Counted from the stretch's first letter, positions 1 through 9,060 are shown. The stretch: 44,750 nucleotides of DNA from an uncultured Planctomycetaceae bacterium (GCA_937916515.1 CALFSX010000079.1:1-44750), one strand, 5' to 3'. The notes: generated by a model from the sequence alone, not told the origin. Program-made: numbers and translations.

Positions 1-600
1 CCATTTCATCAATGATATCCAGGGGGAAACGGGTATCCGGACACGCTGCTAGGAGTCGGACTGGGGCGATTGTCTTCAGCCGATCAGTCTTGCTTCCACC
101 GACAGGATGTAGGAGGAGAGTTAAACTTCTGCGGAATAGACCAGATTACAAAAAAAAAAGCGTAGCGGAGGTCGTCAAGAGTTTCGTCACTCTGAGTGCC
201 AATGGTGAAGCCGAAAGTCTTGAGAGTCTGTTGATTTAGTCGCGGAGCGACGACATCTGATAGCCTTGGGTTTCAACCCAAGGTTGACTGGTAGAATTGG
301 GGACAGCCGCGGAGTGGCGACATATGGCAATTTTACGCATGCCGTTGCTCCGCGACTTTACCCACGCGGTGTTGGACACCTCGGACTAAAGTCCGAGGCT
401 ATCGCATGTCGTCGCTCCGCGACTAAATCACCAAGCCCTTGACGACTTCCGCTACGAGCGGTCACAAGTTTTCGTAAATTGCTCTGGAATTTGCGCTAAC
501 CGGATTTCGCTGACTTGTGGCGGCGGATAACGTAAACCGGACTTCGTGGGCTGATGCCTACTAGCCAGAACCGTCCACAACAAAAGGTAAATTGCTGCCA
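1..600. other. Intergenic region with palindromic repeats, no convincing gene
   Basis: I see no gene here. The one open frame (12-239, +) is rich in Arg and Ser, has no recognisable domain, and its end runs into the inverted-repeat element described separately (161-456), so I treat it as chance. The end of an upstream gene may lie just outside the window. Positions 480-590 hold the presumed promoter and leader of the next gene; an AAAGGT at 583-588 could be its ribosome binding site. Confidence 0.5.
161..456. repeat. Nested palindromic repeat element (REP/BIME-like)
   Basis: The outer arms at 161-179 (CGTAGCGGAGGTCGTCAAG) and 438-456 are inverted copies with one mismatch. Inner arms at 235-265 and 397-427 (31 bp) are inverted copies with about two mismatches, built around GTCGCGGAGCGACGAC. 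At the inner ends lie two perfect 9-bp hairpins: 263-282 (CCTTGGGTT/AACCCAAGG) and 379-398 (CCTCGGACT/AGTCCGAGG), each with a 2-nt loop. A weaker inverted pair (GCCGCGGAG.. and ..CTCCGCGAC) sits between them. This looks like several palindromic repeats stacked symmetrically. No transposase is present. Confidence 0.8.
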
Positions 601-2184
601 ATGAACCTCTTTTTCACCTTCTTGTTTCTTCTGTTGTCTGCAGAGTGTTTGCTGGCAGACGACAACTGGCATCAGCCCGCTGGTCCGAATGGAAACTGGC
701 AGGTTGATGGCACGCCGCCCGTTGAATGGAGTGCGACTCGCAATGAAAATATCTTATGGCGGACGCCCATGCCGGAAGCAGGCATGAGTAGCGTGACTAT
801 TTGGGGTGATCGTGTTTTTGTAACAACACACGTACCGATTAAAACGCTGGAAGAAAAAGAATCGGTATCTGACATAATCGGATTCTGCATGGACGCAAAC
901 ACGGGCACGATTCTGTGGAAAGCTGTTCTGCCGGGCACGGCTTTCATTTCGTTGGCGGGTGGGTTTACTGATGGAACGGTGTTCGCTCCGATCACGGATG
1001 GCGATCACGTCTGGTTCTTCAATCGTTGCGGTTCCATGGGCTGTTATGACATGTCCGGCAAGGAAGTCTGGCTACGAGAATGGACTCCCAGGTTTAAGCA
1101 CGACAATCGTCAGGCCGAACCGTATCTTGTTGGTGACACCATTCTGTATGTCGAAGTTGCCAATAAACAGGAAGGGGCGAAAATTCAAAAATGGTCTACT
1201 CCAGGTCAGAAGTCGAACGGCACCGATGTGCCCGAAGGAATCGATGAAAAAGAAGTCTGGACCTATCTGCATGGAATCGACAAGCGAACGGGCAAAGTGA
1301 TTTGGCGTGAGAAAGTCGGGACGGTCGTACACAACACTCCCACAGTTGGCAGAATGGCCGATGGAACATGGGCCGTGTCTCATGCACGCGGAGGTCCTCA
1401 TTCGCCTTTAGAGAAACCGGCGGGCCATAGTCTTACAAGTCTGGAGCCTGGTCGCGAAGGCACGACGTTGTGGAGCACAGACCTGCCAGGCTATGACCCT
1501 TCGTTCGCCAGTCACTGGAATGCTCGATATGTGTTTGGATTCCGACAGGGAAAACACGTGGTGATGGCCGCTGAATCGGGCAGGGTGCTGCGAGAACAAC
1601 CGTTGTATTCTGGTTCGACTGTGTGGAAGTACGACCAGAGCAGCAAAGACTGGAAGCGTCAGGCGGACGTCGCCGTAAAGGCCGGTAAGGGCCATCCAAA
1701 TACAAATCAGGCGAATATTGTTGTCGGCGACTGGCACTGGTTTCTGTCACACAACGTCCACTATCTGGGGCGTGTTCACGTCGAAACGGGGCAGGTCGAG
1801 TATCTGGAGCTGCCGGCGCAGTTGATGCCGAGCGAGCAGGCTCGAGATCAGGACGTTCGTTTCTGGGGCAAGGGCCATCCAAATAACCATCCGCTGAATG
1901 CCGCCGGTTTTGCGGTGGGAGACAAAGGTCACAACGGTACAGGCTGGGGGCATATTTCTGCAGCAAGTCCAACGTTGGTTGGAAGGTACCTGTTTCTGCC
2001 GGTTGTGACGGGCACTGTGTATGTGATTGATGTTCAGAGTGAAGAACTGTCCCCCACATCACTGGTTGCAGTAAACGATCTGGGCCCTGGCGGCGAAACA
2101 TGGACGCTGGCGACGCTGACTTATGGCCGGCAACGCCTTTACGCTCACACGATGAAAGAAGTTATCTGCATTCAGGCTGATTGA
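601..2184 (+). CDS. Secreted PQQ-like beta-propeller repeat protein
   Basis: A 527-residue protein of the PQQ-binding-like/BamB-type propeller family, common in planctomycetes with no assigned substrate. The N-terminus is a classic signal peptide (hydrophobic FFTFLFLLL, then a likely cleavage after CLLA). Blade-type motifs are visible: an N-terminal [18 protein letters not shown] segment, then repeated patterns of the form G-x-V-x-W or G-D-x-V-x-F/W ([28 protein letters not shown]) and a late [14 protein letters not shown]. These suggest a periplasmic or surface propeller. A TTG at 592 in the same frame is closer to AAAGGT (4 nt) than the ATG at 601 (13 nt), so the true start could be nine bases earlier; 601 gives the cleaner signal peptide. 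The gene stands alone between two palindromic elements. Not enough is visible to say whether it binds PQQ or has enzyme activity. Confidence 0.85.
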   Translation: MNLFFTFLFLLLSAECLLADDNWHQPAGPNGNWQVDGTPPVEWSATRNENILWRTPMPEAGMSSVTIWGDRVFVTTHVPIKTLEEKESVSDIIGFCMDANTGTILWKAVLPGTAFISLAGGFTDGTVFAPITDGDHVWFFNRCGSMGCYDMSGKEVWLREWTPRFKHDNRQAEPYLVGDTILYVEVANKQEGAKIQKWSTPGQKSNGTDVPEGIDEKEVWTYLHGIDKRTGKVIWREKVGTVVHNTPTVGRMADGTWAVSHARGGPHSPLEKPAGHSLTSLEPGREGTTLWSTDLPGYDPSFASHWNARYVFGFRQGKHVVMAAESGRVLREQPLYSGSTVWKYDQSSKDWKRQADVAVKAGKGHPNTNQANIVVGDWHWFLSHNVHYLGRVHVETGQVEYLELPAQLMPSEQARDQDVRFWGKGHPNNHPLNAAGFAVGDKGHNGTGWGHISAASPTLVGRYLFLPVVTGTVYVIDVQSEELSPTSLVAVNDLGPGGETWTLATLTYGRQRLYAHTMKEVICIQAD

Positions 2185-2200
2185 TTGAGCTCTGAAATTC

Positions 2201-2222
2201 GGATTCCGCTGGAATCCTTCTC
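2201..2222 (+). terminator. Possible weak terminator hairpin
   Basis: A perfect 7-bp stem GGATTCC-GCT-GGAATCC lies 16 nt after the stop codon of the propeller gene and is followed by TTCTCG rather than a clean T run. It may end transcription weakly; the lack of a U tract keeps confidence low. Confidence 0.3.
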
Positions 2223-2255
2223 GAAATCACGCATGCACAATTCGCGCCTTCGCGC

Positions 2256-2334
2256 AGCGACAACGTCGCGAATCGGCGATTAGCACTTTCCACGTCTTCC
2301 CGCGTGCCACGCCACTGGGTCAAGGGCGAAGCCC
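2256..2334 (+). repeat. Dispersed intergenic repeat, copy 1
   Basis: It begins AGCGACAACG and ends GTCAAGGGCGAAGCCC. It aligns without gaps to copies at 11935-12018 and 26901-26984, which are 84 bp and run on into TTGTT. The shared 3' end (CCACGCCAC..GTCAAGGGCGAAGCCC) contains a GGGC-GAA-GCCC hairpin. This copy is the most diverged by eye and, unlike the other two, does not sit in front of a start codon. Confidence 0.75.
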
Positions 2335-2416
2335 AACGCCGTGAAGGATTCTGAAAAGCAAAAACGCTGTTTAAATTCGAGAAGAGGCTGTCATGCAGAA
2401 TGCGTTTCAGTCACGA

Positions 2417-2596
2417 AGTGACGGTAGGTTGTAGCCACGGGCGGGAGCCCGTGGTTTGCAAAAAGTCAGACGGAAAGTCCCGAAGGGACGATAGGCGTAT
2501 CATTTCGCGTTGTTGCCTGTCGTCCTTTCAGGACTGAAAACGACGGTCGAATGCTGTTCCACGGGCTCGCGCCCGTGGCTATCATCTACCGTCACT
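2417..2596. repeat. Composite palindromic element with 38-bp terminal inverted repeats
   Basis: The left arm 2417-2454 (AGTGACGGTAGG..GCCACGGGCG..) and right arm 2559-2596 are inverted copies over 38 bp with a few mismatches. Each arm contains a hairpin of the CCACGGGC..GCCCGTGG type. Inside are two smaller palindromes, GTCCC-GAA-GGGAC near 2475 and GTCCT-TTC-AGGAC near 2522. The design matches the element at 161-456 on the other side of the propeller gene. There is no open frame inside, so it is a non-autonomous element or a cluster of REP-like units. The rest of the 2185-2663 gap holds repeat copy 1 and nothing else I can name. Confidence 0.8.
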
Positions 2597-2663
2597 TAAC
2601 CGCATGCAAACTCCAGCCTGCGATCTTTCGATTTAACTCACTGTTTCCCCGCTGAAAAATCCT

Positions 2664-5057
2664 TCACGGCGTTGGCCGAAGCCCTTGTTTGCGGTAGAGG
2701 AATGCGTCTGAGGTTAGCAATGACGTCAGCAGGGCTTTCATGCTGCCGCCACTTTCTTTGTACGCGTGATAGGCGTCCTGAAGCACGGGGGCGTCGTTCA
2801 GGGTTTCGTTGCGACCCATCCAATAGCGAAAGGCATGGCGCACGAAAACCTGTTGCACGCGTTCGCTTTTCGCCAGCTTGTCGATCAGTTCCAGTGCATT
2901 GGCGACCGGGCCATCCAGTTCCGGATCGCCGCTGTCGATGATCTCGCCCGTGCTGTCGACGGGGTGTTTCAGTTCTTTGGTTCGGTACAAACCGAGGTGG
3001 TTGTACATTTCGAATGGCAGACCAAGCGGGTCCATTTTTTGGTGACACTTCCAGCAGTACTCTTCGCGGGTGACTCGCATGCGATGTCGAAGTGTTTCGT
3101 TGGGTTCGTCAGGCAACATCGCGTCGACAGTAATCGGCACATCCGGGACCGCGCCCCCCAACAATCGTTCGCGAATCCATTTGCCTCGCGCAATGGCGTG
3201 GTTATCCATGGCATCGGTATGTGAGACCAGCCAACTGGGGTGGGTTAGAATTCCTTTACGCTGATCGTTGGGAAGCGTTGTTAAAGTTCTGTTGGACTTT
3301 CCAGCTTTGCCCACGTCGACCACTTGAGCGATTCGCACATGAACGGTTTCTCCGGCTGGTAGATCTGCGGGCTCGATTGTCACCCGTCGGCTGGGTTGTC
3401 GTTTTGCTTTCTTGTCGGTTGATTCTGGCGGCTTCGGCGGAGGCTGCGGGCTGATGAACTCACCGAAGTAGGCCGCGTCTGACGCCTTGTTGTAAACGAC
3501 TCGTTCGGTCGTCAGCAGTTCGCTCAGAACATTCTTGTCTTCCTGCAAAATTAACTCGATCAGCCGATCGGTGTTGGCCGTCATGCCAAACATGGCTCGA
3601 TAGTGGTTTTGCGAATTCGCTTCACCACCTGCCTGAATCAAAGCCCGGCCATCTTTGCAGACCTTTCCGGCTCGATCATAATCCAGAAATTCGCGAAAGA
3701 ACTGCAGCAATCGAGGCTTGCGAATACTGTCGTCGTGCAGGATACGATTCACTTCGCGCTCGACGTCAGATCGAGACTTCAGTTGGCCGGCGATGGCTGA
3801 TTGCTTTAAGGTGTTGTCTGGAGGGATGTAGCTGAAGGCCGCGTTGATGGCCAGGGCAAGTTCCTGATCCTGCAGCATCACTCGACCGAATTTGTCGGGT
3901 GTGCCGTACTCTGCCAGTTCCGGCCGGAACAATGCGTCGCGATCAAGGAAGATCGGTGTCAGGCCAAGGATGATCCCTTCTTCTTTGTCCAGGTCTGCGA
4001 TTGCTTCTTTCAGCAGTGCCAGATATTCGTGTGTTTCGGTTTGGGTTGGTGGCCGACAGGTTAATGCTTCAAAAAGATAGTTGACGGCCGCAGTGAGTTT
4101 TTCGTCCGAAACACCTTCTTCGTTGAAGAGATCGGAAACCGGAGTCAGTGGGCGTTTGGCTGACTTTCCGTAGAACAGGCTTTGAGCGAGACCACGCAGG
4201 TCTCCGTGTTTGTACCTGGCGTCGATGTCGGTAACTTTGTCGGCGAACTGATACGGTTCTGCCGCCGGGCCATGGGCCATGAATCGTAAAATGTTCTCGG
4301 CGTTGTTTGCGATCTGAGTCGCTTCCGCACCATTCACCGAATACAGGTTGGCGTAATTTTGCAGACCATGGTGATTGTCAGTTGTTAACACGGGCGGGAA
4401 TCCCGTGATGGCAGCCGCGTATGCCGCAGTTCCGCCGACCCAGCCGATGACACGATCCAGGCCGAAGTAGACCTTTACTTCGCCATCCTGGTTAGGGTTG
4501 ATGTGGTCGCCTTTGGTTCGCATTCCCGGTTGTTTGGGATCGTACTCAGGTTCTAACGTGATGAGTTCATTCAGTCGCGTCAGATGTTCCTGGGGATGAA
4601 TTCGCCAGATGCGAGCCGGAGTGGATGGTGGTTCAAGGTCTTCCGGAATCGGTCCGAACAGTAAGTCGTGATCCAGGTGGTTTCCCTTTGACGGATGCAG
4701 GTGCAGGCTGAATCCGCCTTTTTCACGCAACGCATTTTCAAGCTCGCCAGTAATCCAGGTAGACAGTTTCCAGCGTTGCATAAGAGTTGGCTGGTCTTCG
4801 TCACGAGGTGGCATTTGCTTCAAAGCCACCTGCTCCCAAACCGTTTTCCACAGTTCGGCATTGTCCGCGTTGACTCCGCTGAGTTCGTGAAACGAAACGC
4901 CACCTTCCTGAGCATCCTGTCCATGACAGCTTATGCAGTGCTGCTCGATAAACGGTTTTGCAAGCGTTTCGAAGGTCGTTGGCTTGTCCGCTCCAACGGC
5001 AACAACAGACATCAGTACAAACGCAGGTAGCGCATAGCGCAGGGATCTATGTGTCAT
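2664..5057 (-). CDS. DUF1592/DUF1588-family planctomycete cytochrome c protein
   Basis: A 797-residue exported protein of the planctomycete cytochrome-like family. After a signal peptide (about residues 1-23) comes a c-type heme motif CISCH (C41-H45) in the usual N-terminal 'CHGxDxQEGG' context. A diverged DUF1587/DUF1595-like middle follows, then a DUF1592-like region (FRPELAEYGTPDKFGRVML.., ..LLQFFREFLDYDRAGKV) and a DUF1588-like region (GILTHPSWLVSHTDAMDNHAIARGKW split by me at LVS). A second heme-type motif CWKCH (C668-H672) precedes MDPLGLPFE. The DUF1585-like end is FVRHAFRYWMGRNET. Both motifs predict covalent heme on the periplasmic side. It lies 77 nt downstream of the DUF1552 gene on the same strand, the usual partner. 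The biochemical role of the family is not established; an oxidoreductase or electron-transfer role is inference. Confidence 0.9.
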   Translation of the reverse strand: MTHRSLRYALPAFVLMSVVAVGADKPTTFETLAKPFIEQHCISCHGQDAQEGGVSFHELSGVNADNAELWKTVWEQVALKQMPPRDEDQPTLMQRWKLSTWITGELENALREKGGFSLHLHPSKGNHLDHDLLFGPIPEDLEPPSTPARIWRIHPQEHLTRLNELITLEPEYDPKQPGMRTKGDHINPNQDGEVKVYFGLDRVIGWVGGTAAYAAAITGFPPVLTTDNHHGLQNYANLYSVNGAEATQIANNAENILRFMAHGPAAEPYQFADKVTDIDARYKHGDLRGLAQSLFYGKSAKRPLTPVSDLFNEEGVSDEKLTAAVNYLFEALTCRPPTQTETHEYLALLKEAIADLDKEEGIILGLTPIFLDRDALFRPELAEYGTPDKFGRVMLQDQELALAINAAFSYIPPDNTLKQSAIAGQLKSRSDVEREVNRILHDDSIRKPRLLQFFREFLDYDRAGKVCKDGRALIQAGGEANSQNHYRAMFGMTANTDRLIELILQEDKNVLSELLTTERVVYNKASDAAYFGEFISPQPPPKPPESTDKKAKRQPSRRVTIEPADLPAGETVHVRIAQVVDVGKAGKSNRTLTTLPNDQRKGILTHPSWLVSHTDAMDNHAIARGKWIRERLLGGAVPDVPITVDAMLPDEPNETLRHRMRVTREEYCWKCHQKMDPLGLPFEMYNHLGLYRTKELKHPVDSTGEIIDSGDPELDGPVANALELIDKLAKSERVQQVFVRHAFRYWMGRNETLNDAPVLQDAYHAYKESGGSMKALLTSLLTSDAFLYRKQGLRPTP

Positions 5058-5134
5058 GTCGTGTGACTTGTTCGAGTAAGCACGGAGCAGGCGTTATGCC
5101 AGCTGCGAAGTTCATCGTGGGCAGACGAAAGTTG

Positions 5135-6454
5135 TTACGCCATCAGTTCTTCGATGGGGCCAACTTTCGCGTCATGCACACTGGCCGTGTTTCTGTCCAT
5201 GTTGAATCGGTCGCGCGGGGCGTCGATCGCGTGCAGCAAGGTTGTGTACAAAGCGTTGACCGGGCGTTTGCCGTCCAGTTGGGTGAACTGGCCTGTTTTA
5301 ATACGACCGCTGCAATTGCCCAGCAGGATGAACGGCCAGTTTTCTCCACTTGTGTGCTGCTTGTTCGCGTTGTTGCTGGTGTAGACAATCAGAGTGTTGT
5401 CCATCATTGTGCCGTCGCCTTCGGGTATCGATTCAAGCTCCTGCATGAGCTTCACAAGCATTTGGCAGTTGTACTGGCGAATCTTGATCCAGATCGGGTT
5501 GTCGGGTTGTTCCATGTGTCCAAGGTTATGTCCGGCTTCTGTGATGCCAAGCCCTTTCCATGCCCCGAAAATTTCCCCGCGGCCGCTGCCGATTGTCAGC
5601 ACATTTGTGATGCCTGACTTAAGCGTTGCGATGCCAAGTTCAAGTAGCGAGTCGTGCCAATCAGTTTCAAACTTTGGCTTCAGGAACTTGTCGCCATATT
5701 CGGGGGCGAAGTTCCTGAGGTGGTCGGAAACGCTTTCCAGTTTTTCGCGAAGGCCGTTGATGTCTCGGAAACCAGCGACGTAGTTTCCGTACCGAGCTCG
5801 ATCTGCTTCCGGAAGTGATTGGCCGTGCTGACCAGCCAGCTGTTCAATTTTGCGAAGAACGTTCGACCGTGCTTCAAACCGGTCTCGAACATCGCCTGTT
5901 GCGATTCCGCCAAACAGCATCTGATACAGATCGTTGGGGTTGGAGTGCATGAAGATCGGTTTGCCTGGACCCGTGGCGGAAAGCGTGGCCAGGGTTGGGC
6001 GAGAAACCATGTTTTCTAAAGCATCCATGCCAATGCACAGATGCGGCAGAATCGTTTCGGGCAGCAGTTGACTGATTTCGTGGTCGATTGTGGCTCCTGC
6101 TGGTGGAATTCCAATTCCGCCACGGTAACCACCCAGCGCGCCGAAGAATGCACTGTGTGATGGACTGGTGTGTCGACCATGCAGCCCATTGATGATGTTG
6201 ATCTTGCCTTTGTATGGTTCCAGCGCGCTGATAGGTTCGGGCAGCGTCACCCCGTCCAGCTCGCAGGTTTCTTTCAAGCCTTTAGGAACACAGGTTGCCG
6301 GGTCGAACCCCTGGTTCTGCAGAAAGAAAATGACTCGTTTGGGTGCACTGCGATATGCCGGGGCTGCCTGCAGCATATTGGGAGCAATCGTTGACCCCAG
6401 AGCAACGCCAATTCCTGCCGCTGCTCCTTTCAACACGTTTCTGCGATTGATCAT
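5135..6454 (-). CDS. DUF1552 domain-containing protein with Tat-type signal
   Basis: A 439-residue protein matching the DUF1552 family, which is almost always encoded next to a DUF1592/1588 cytochrome-like protein in planctomycetes. It starts [14 protein letters not shown], with the R4-R5 pair, a hydrophobic stretch and an Ala-rich end around residue 32, all fitting a twin-arginine export signal. Family-like stretches include [41 protein letters not shown], and in the C-terminal half [19 protein letters not shown]. The fold resembles the alkaline-phosphatase/sulfatase-like DUF1501 group in overall layout, but activity is unknown. It is transcribed first, followed 77 nt later by the heme protein, so the two probably form an operon. 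Upstream lies a long spacer with an AT-rich stretch (about 6600-6660) that could hold its promoter. Confidence 0.9.
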   Translation of the reverse strand: MINRRNVLKGAAAGIGVALGSTIAPNMLQAAPAYRSAPKRVIFFLQNQGFDPATCVPKGLKETCELDGVTLPEPISALEPYKGKINIINGLHGRHTSPSHSAFFGALGGYRGGIGIPPAGATIDHEISQLLPETILPHLCIGMDALENMVSRPTLATLSATGPGKPIFMHSNPNDLYQMLFGGIATGDVRDRFEARSNVLRKIEQLAGQHGQSLPEADRARYGNYVAGFRDINGLREKLESVSDHLRNFAPEYGDKFLKPKFETDWHDSLLELGIATLKSGITNVLTIGSGRGEIFGAWKGLGITEAGHNLGHMEQPDNPIWIKIRQYNCQMLVKLMQELESIPEGDGTMMDNTLIVYTSNNANKQHTSGENWPFILLGNCSGRIKTGQFTQLDGKRPVNALYTTLLHAIDAPRDRFNMDRNTASVHDAKVGPIEELMA

Positions 6455-6765
6455 TGTTCAGTCTTATTTTAGCTGGTGGGATGATTGAGCTTGAAAGATT
6501 GATGCAGCTGGAAGGGGCCGTCGGTTTGGAACAGGCTTCCTGCGTTAGGCAGACGATCTTTTCGGCGGGCAGGTAGTCATATGGTGATTGTTCGAGTTCA
6601 TGCTTTATATATGTTAACTGAGATGTTTGCTGACTTCGAAATATTTTAGATATTCACAGGAAAGCCAACATAATTCGGGGATTTGTAAGTTCTAAATCCT
6701 CAAAACAGCCATTGGAATATTGATCCGTGGGCCACCGGCGGCGGGCCATAGATGGCCGCTGTTAG

Positions 6766-6945
6766 TCAGTCTGCATTGTTGGCCGCCTTGGGCTGGGTTT
6801 CCATTGCTGCCGTCTTAGTTGGTCGGCGATCAAAATTCGATCGTAGGTGACTCTGGTAACGACCACCATCTGGACAGCTCAGGAGTTTCTCGACCGCTTC
6901 ATCTGGCGTTCGGAAACGGTGCTCTGTTGGTTCAAAGGCTTCACT
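6766..6945 (-). pseudogene. Possible gene remnant without a start codon
   Basis: This minus-strand frame is open for 59 codons between two stops and reads like real protein rather than noise (EPTEHRFRTPDEAVEKLLS, then CPDGGRYQSHL). It has no ATG, GTG or TTG in a useful place because a TGA directly precedes it. It may be the 3' end of a decayed gene. I do not recognise the family, and the call rests only on composition. Confidence 0.2.
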
Positions 6946-7020
6946 TCATGTTGTTAACCTGCCGACAATATTCGCGACGAAAGCTATTTTAAAAATCGTG
7001 AACGGATTGTGTCACTTTGC

Positions 7021-7140
7021 TATTGAGAAGTTGAATGGCGATTGACACACTTCCGCGCATCGCGTCCGCGGGTTTTCCGCATGAGCGAAACATCACCAAT
7101 CCAATGGGTGCAACAGCAAACAATTGAGCCACCAATTTTG
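7021..7140 (+). repeat. Leader-like repeat, copy A (pairs with 14384-14507)
   Basis: It starts TATTGAGA and contains GATTGACACACTTCCGCGC; the second copy has GATTGACAGACTACCGCGC at the same offset. Over the first ~51 bp the two copies share roughly three quarters of their bases. They diverge in the middle and are similar again at the end (ACAGCAAACAATTGAGCCA against ACAGAACAAGTGAGCCA). On the minus strand the core reads DAMRGSVSIAIQLLNSK here and DAMRGSLSITINHLNTK in the other copy. Confidence 0.5.
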
Positions 7141-7665
7141 GGTTCCTCTGGAAAAACGGTCCGGCGACATAAAGTCTCGGGCTTTCAATTTGAACGCTAA
7201 CGCCGAACGTTCGGAAACCTGGCAGGGTAGTGCGACCGCTGGACCGAATTTGAACAAAGGCTGGGGATGCTTTTCGATTCGTGGAAGGCATCTTTCGCCT
7301 TGTTGTTCCAGTGTCGTTTTCGCACTTCGAAAATTGGCTAAACGGCAGACCGCAGGTTTTCGATTTGCGTTGGTCATCGTCGATGCTTTGAGCGTCGCGA
7401 TGCTCGCTTCTGCCGTCCGTGGCTGTGTTCATTCGCTTAAAGTTGAGCCTCAACTGGTTCCTTCGCATCCGCGCTTCTGGTCTTCAGCTCTTTGTTTTGT
7501 TTCGTTCGCGGCAGGTTTTCGCGGTAATTCGCAAAAGCTGCGTCTGGTCACAAGTTGATGTTCTGGCAAACAAGTGCGCAGTGCTGCATGTTCGGCTATT
7601 GCGTCAGGTTCAGTGCAAACTGGATCCTTTAGATTTTCGACAGCTGTCTTTTCTACAAGGTTCAA

Positions 7666-9021
7666 TTGATGACGATTCATTCGGAATTTGCGGATGCCAC
7701 AGACGCCGGCAGTATTGCAGTTGCAGGGGACGATGATCCTCCAGGATCTGCTTCCGTGCTGTTGAAAGCACGAACAGCTTCCCGGCAGATACTGTCTGCT
7801 GGCGTTCTGGATTTAGTTCCCGCAAAACGCGTCACCCGCGCCGCTCGGCGGACGCTTTCTGGCAGCGAGCCGACCGATCAGTCAACCGCCTTTCGTCGTC
7901 GTTTCTTCCCAACTGCCAAACTGAGCGACTGGAATGACTGGCGATGGCAGTCTCGAAATCGCATTAAGACGTTGGCTCAGTTTGAGGACATGGTGACGCT
8001 GTCAGAAACTGAGCGGGAAGCTTTGCTGCAGGGCGGTACAATGCTGCCTGTTGGGATTACGCCGTACTATATGAGCCTGCTGGATCCGGTCAACGACCAG
8101 CAACCGCTGCGGAAAACCGTGATTCCCACAACCGCAGAATTCACTCGAACAGTGGGTGAATCCGACGATCCGCTGGGGGAAGACGGGCACAGTCCTGTTC
8201 CCGGACTGGTTCATCGCTATCCAGACCGCGTCTTGTTTCTGCCGCTGGACTTCTGTTCAACGTATTGCCGATATTGCACTCGATCGCGAGTCGTCGGGCA
8301 TGGCGAAATCCTTCCGAACGAATCTCGCCTGCAGGCGATGTACGAATACCTGGAAGGTGCCACACAGGTTCGCGACGTGCTGATTTCCGGCGGAGACCCG
8401 CTGGCTTTAAGCGACGATAAGCTGGATGGTATTTTGACGCGTTTGCGTTCCATTAAACACATCGAGTTCGTGCGTATTGGCACGAAAATGCCAGCCGTTC
8501 TGCCGCAACGCATCACTCCGCAGTTTGTGAAAATGTTGCGGAAACATCATCCATTATGGATGAGCGTGCATTTTCTGCATCCGGACGAATGCACGTCCGA
8601 ATCCAAACGAGCGTGTGAGCGATTGGTGGATGCCGGCATTCCTTTGGGTTCGCAAACGGTTTTGCTGAAGGGAGTGAACGACAGCGTTGATACGATGAAA
8701 CAGCTGGTTCACAAACTGCTGACGATGCGTGTTCGCCCGTACTATTTGTACCAGTGTGATCCAATCAGCGGCTCGGCTCATTTTCGAACACCGGTCGCCA
8801 AGGGGCTGGAAATTGTTCAGGGGCTGCGTGGACACACCACTGGTTATGCTGTGCCAACTTATGTAATTGATGCGCCAGGCGGTGGCGGGAAAATTCCGTT
8901 GCAGCCGGATTCTATTGTCGGCCGTGATGGTGACTGGATTCTGCTGAAGAATTTTGAGGGTAAGACGTTTCGATATCCGGACCCGGTTGAAACCGGCGTC
9001 GCAGCCACTGTCGCAACTTGA
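7666..9021 (+). CDS. kamA: Lysine 2,3-aminomutase (KamA-type radical SAM enzyme)
   Basis: A 451-residue radical-SAM, PLP-dependent aminomutase that interconverts L-lysine and L-beta-lysine. The radical-SAM cluster motif is C197-STY-C201-RY-C204. The PLP lysine is K409 in DAPGGGGK. Two aspartates that in the characterised lysine enzyme hold the substrate epsilon-amino group are both visible: the D of YQCDPISGSAHFRTPV and D402 of DAPGGGGK. That favours true lysine aminomutase over the EF-P enzyme EpmB. An N-terminal extension of about 60-80 residues, poorly conserved in appearance, precedes the core. The start at 7666 has AAGG about 10 nt upstream and a second ATG directly after it. No epmA neighbour is present. 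In methanogens and some bacteria beta-lysine is acetylated to an osmolyte; several GNAT domains lie downstream here, but a link is inference. Confidence 0.93.
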   Translation: MMTIHSEFADATDAGSIAVAGDDDPPGSASVLLKARTASRQILSAGVLDLVPAKRVTRAARRTLSGSEPTDQSTAFRRRFFPTAKLSDWNDWRWQSRNRIKTLAQFEDMVTLSETEREALLQGGTMLPVGITPYYMSLLDPVNDQQPLRKTVIPTTAEFTRTVGESDDPLGEDGHSPVPGLVHRYPDRVLFLPLDFCSTYCRYCTRSRVVGHGEILPNESRLQAMYEYLEGATQVRDVLISGGDPLALSDDKLDGILTRLRSIKHIEFVRIGTKMPAVLPQRITPQFVKMLRKHHPLWMSVHFLHPDECTSESKRACERLVDAGIPLGSQTVLLKGVNDSVDTMKQLVHKLLTMRVRPYYLYQCDPISGSAHFRTPVAKGLEIVQGLRGHTTGYAVPTYVIDAPGGGGKIPLQPDSIVGRDGDWILLKNFEGKTFRYPDPVETGVAATVAT

Positions 9022-9060
9022 TCTTGTGAGCCGTCAGTACCTGCCAACCTCGCTGCATCT

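Larger units (their letters stand above)
6455..7665. other. Long spacer, mostly without recognisable genes
   Basis: The spacer separates the minus-strand DUF1552 gene from plus-strand kamA. An AT-rich stretch near 6600-6660 (TTTATATATGTTAAC, ATATTTTAGATATT) is the best place for the DUF1552 promoter. A minus-strand frame at 6766-6945 looks like a gene remnant, and 7021-7140 resembles 14384-14507; both are listed separately. Several overlapping open frames of 60-160 codons occur at 6989-7736 on both strands. None has a start with a good ribosome binding site, a domain or a convincing composition, so I leave them out. Confidence 0.45.

Noticed and set aside
12-239. 75-codon plus-strand frame at the window start
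   Set aside because: Arg/Ser-rich, no domain, no ribosome binding site, and it ends inside an inverted-repeat arm.
1433-2101. Long minus-strand frame opposite the propeller gene
   Set aside because: It is a shadow of a well-supported secreted protein; its Arg/Pro/Ser-rich composition is typical of antisense frames in this base composition.
4958-5617. 219-codon plus-strand frame across the DUF1592/DUF1552 junction
   Set aside because: Antisense to both clear family members and without recognisable sequence of its own.
7124-7558. 144-codon frame upstream of kamA starting in the repeat element
   Set aside because: Only the first few codons resemble the C39-like gene start (SH..F); the rest is low-quality sequence with overlapping frames on both strands, so I do not call it a peptidase pseudogene.
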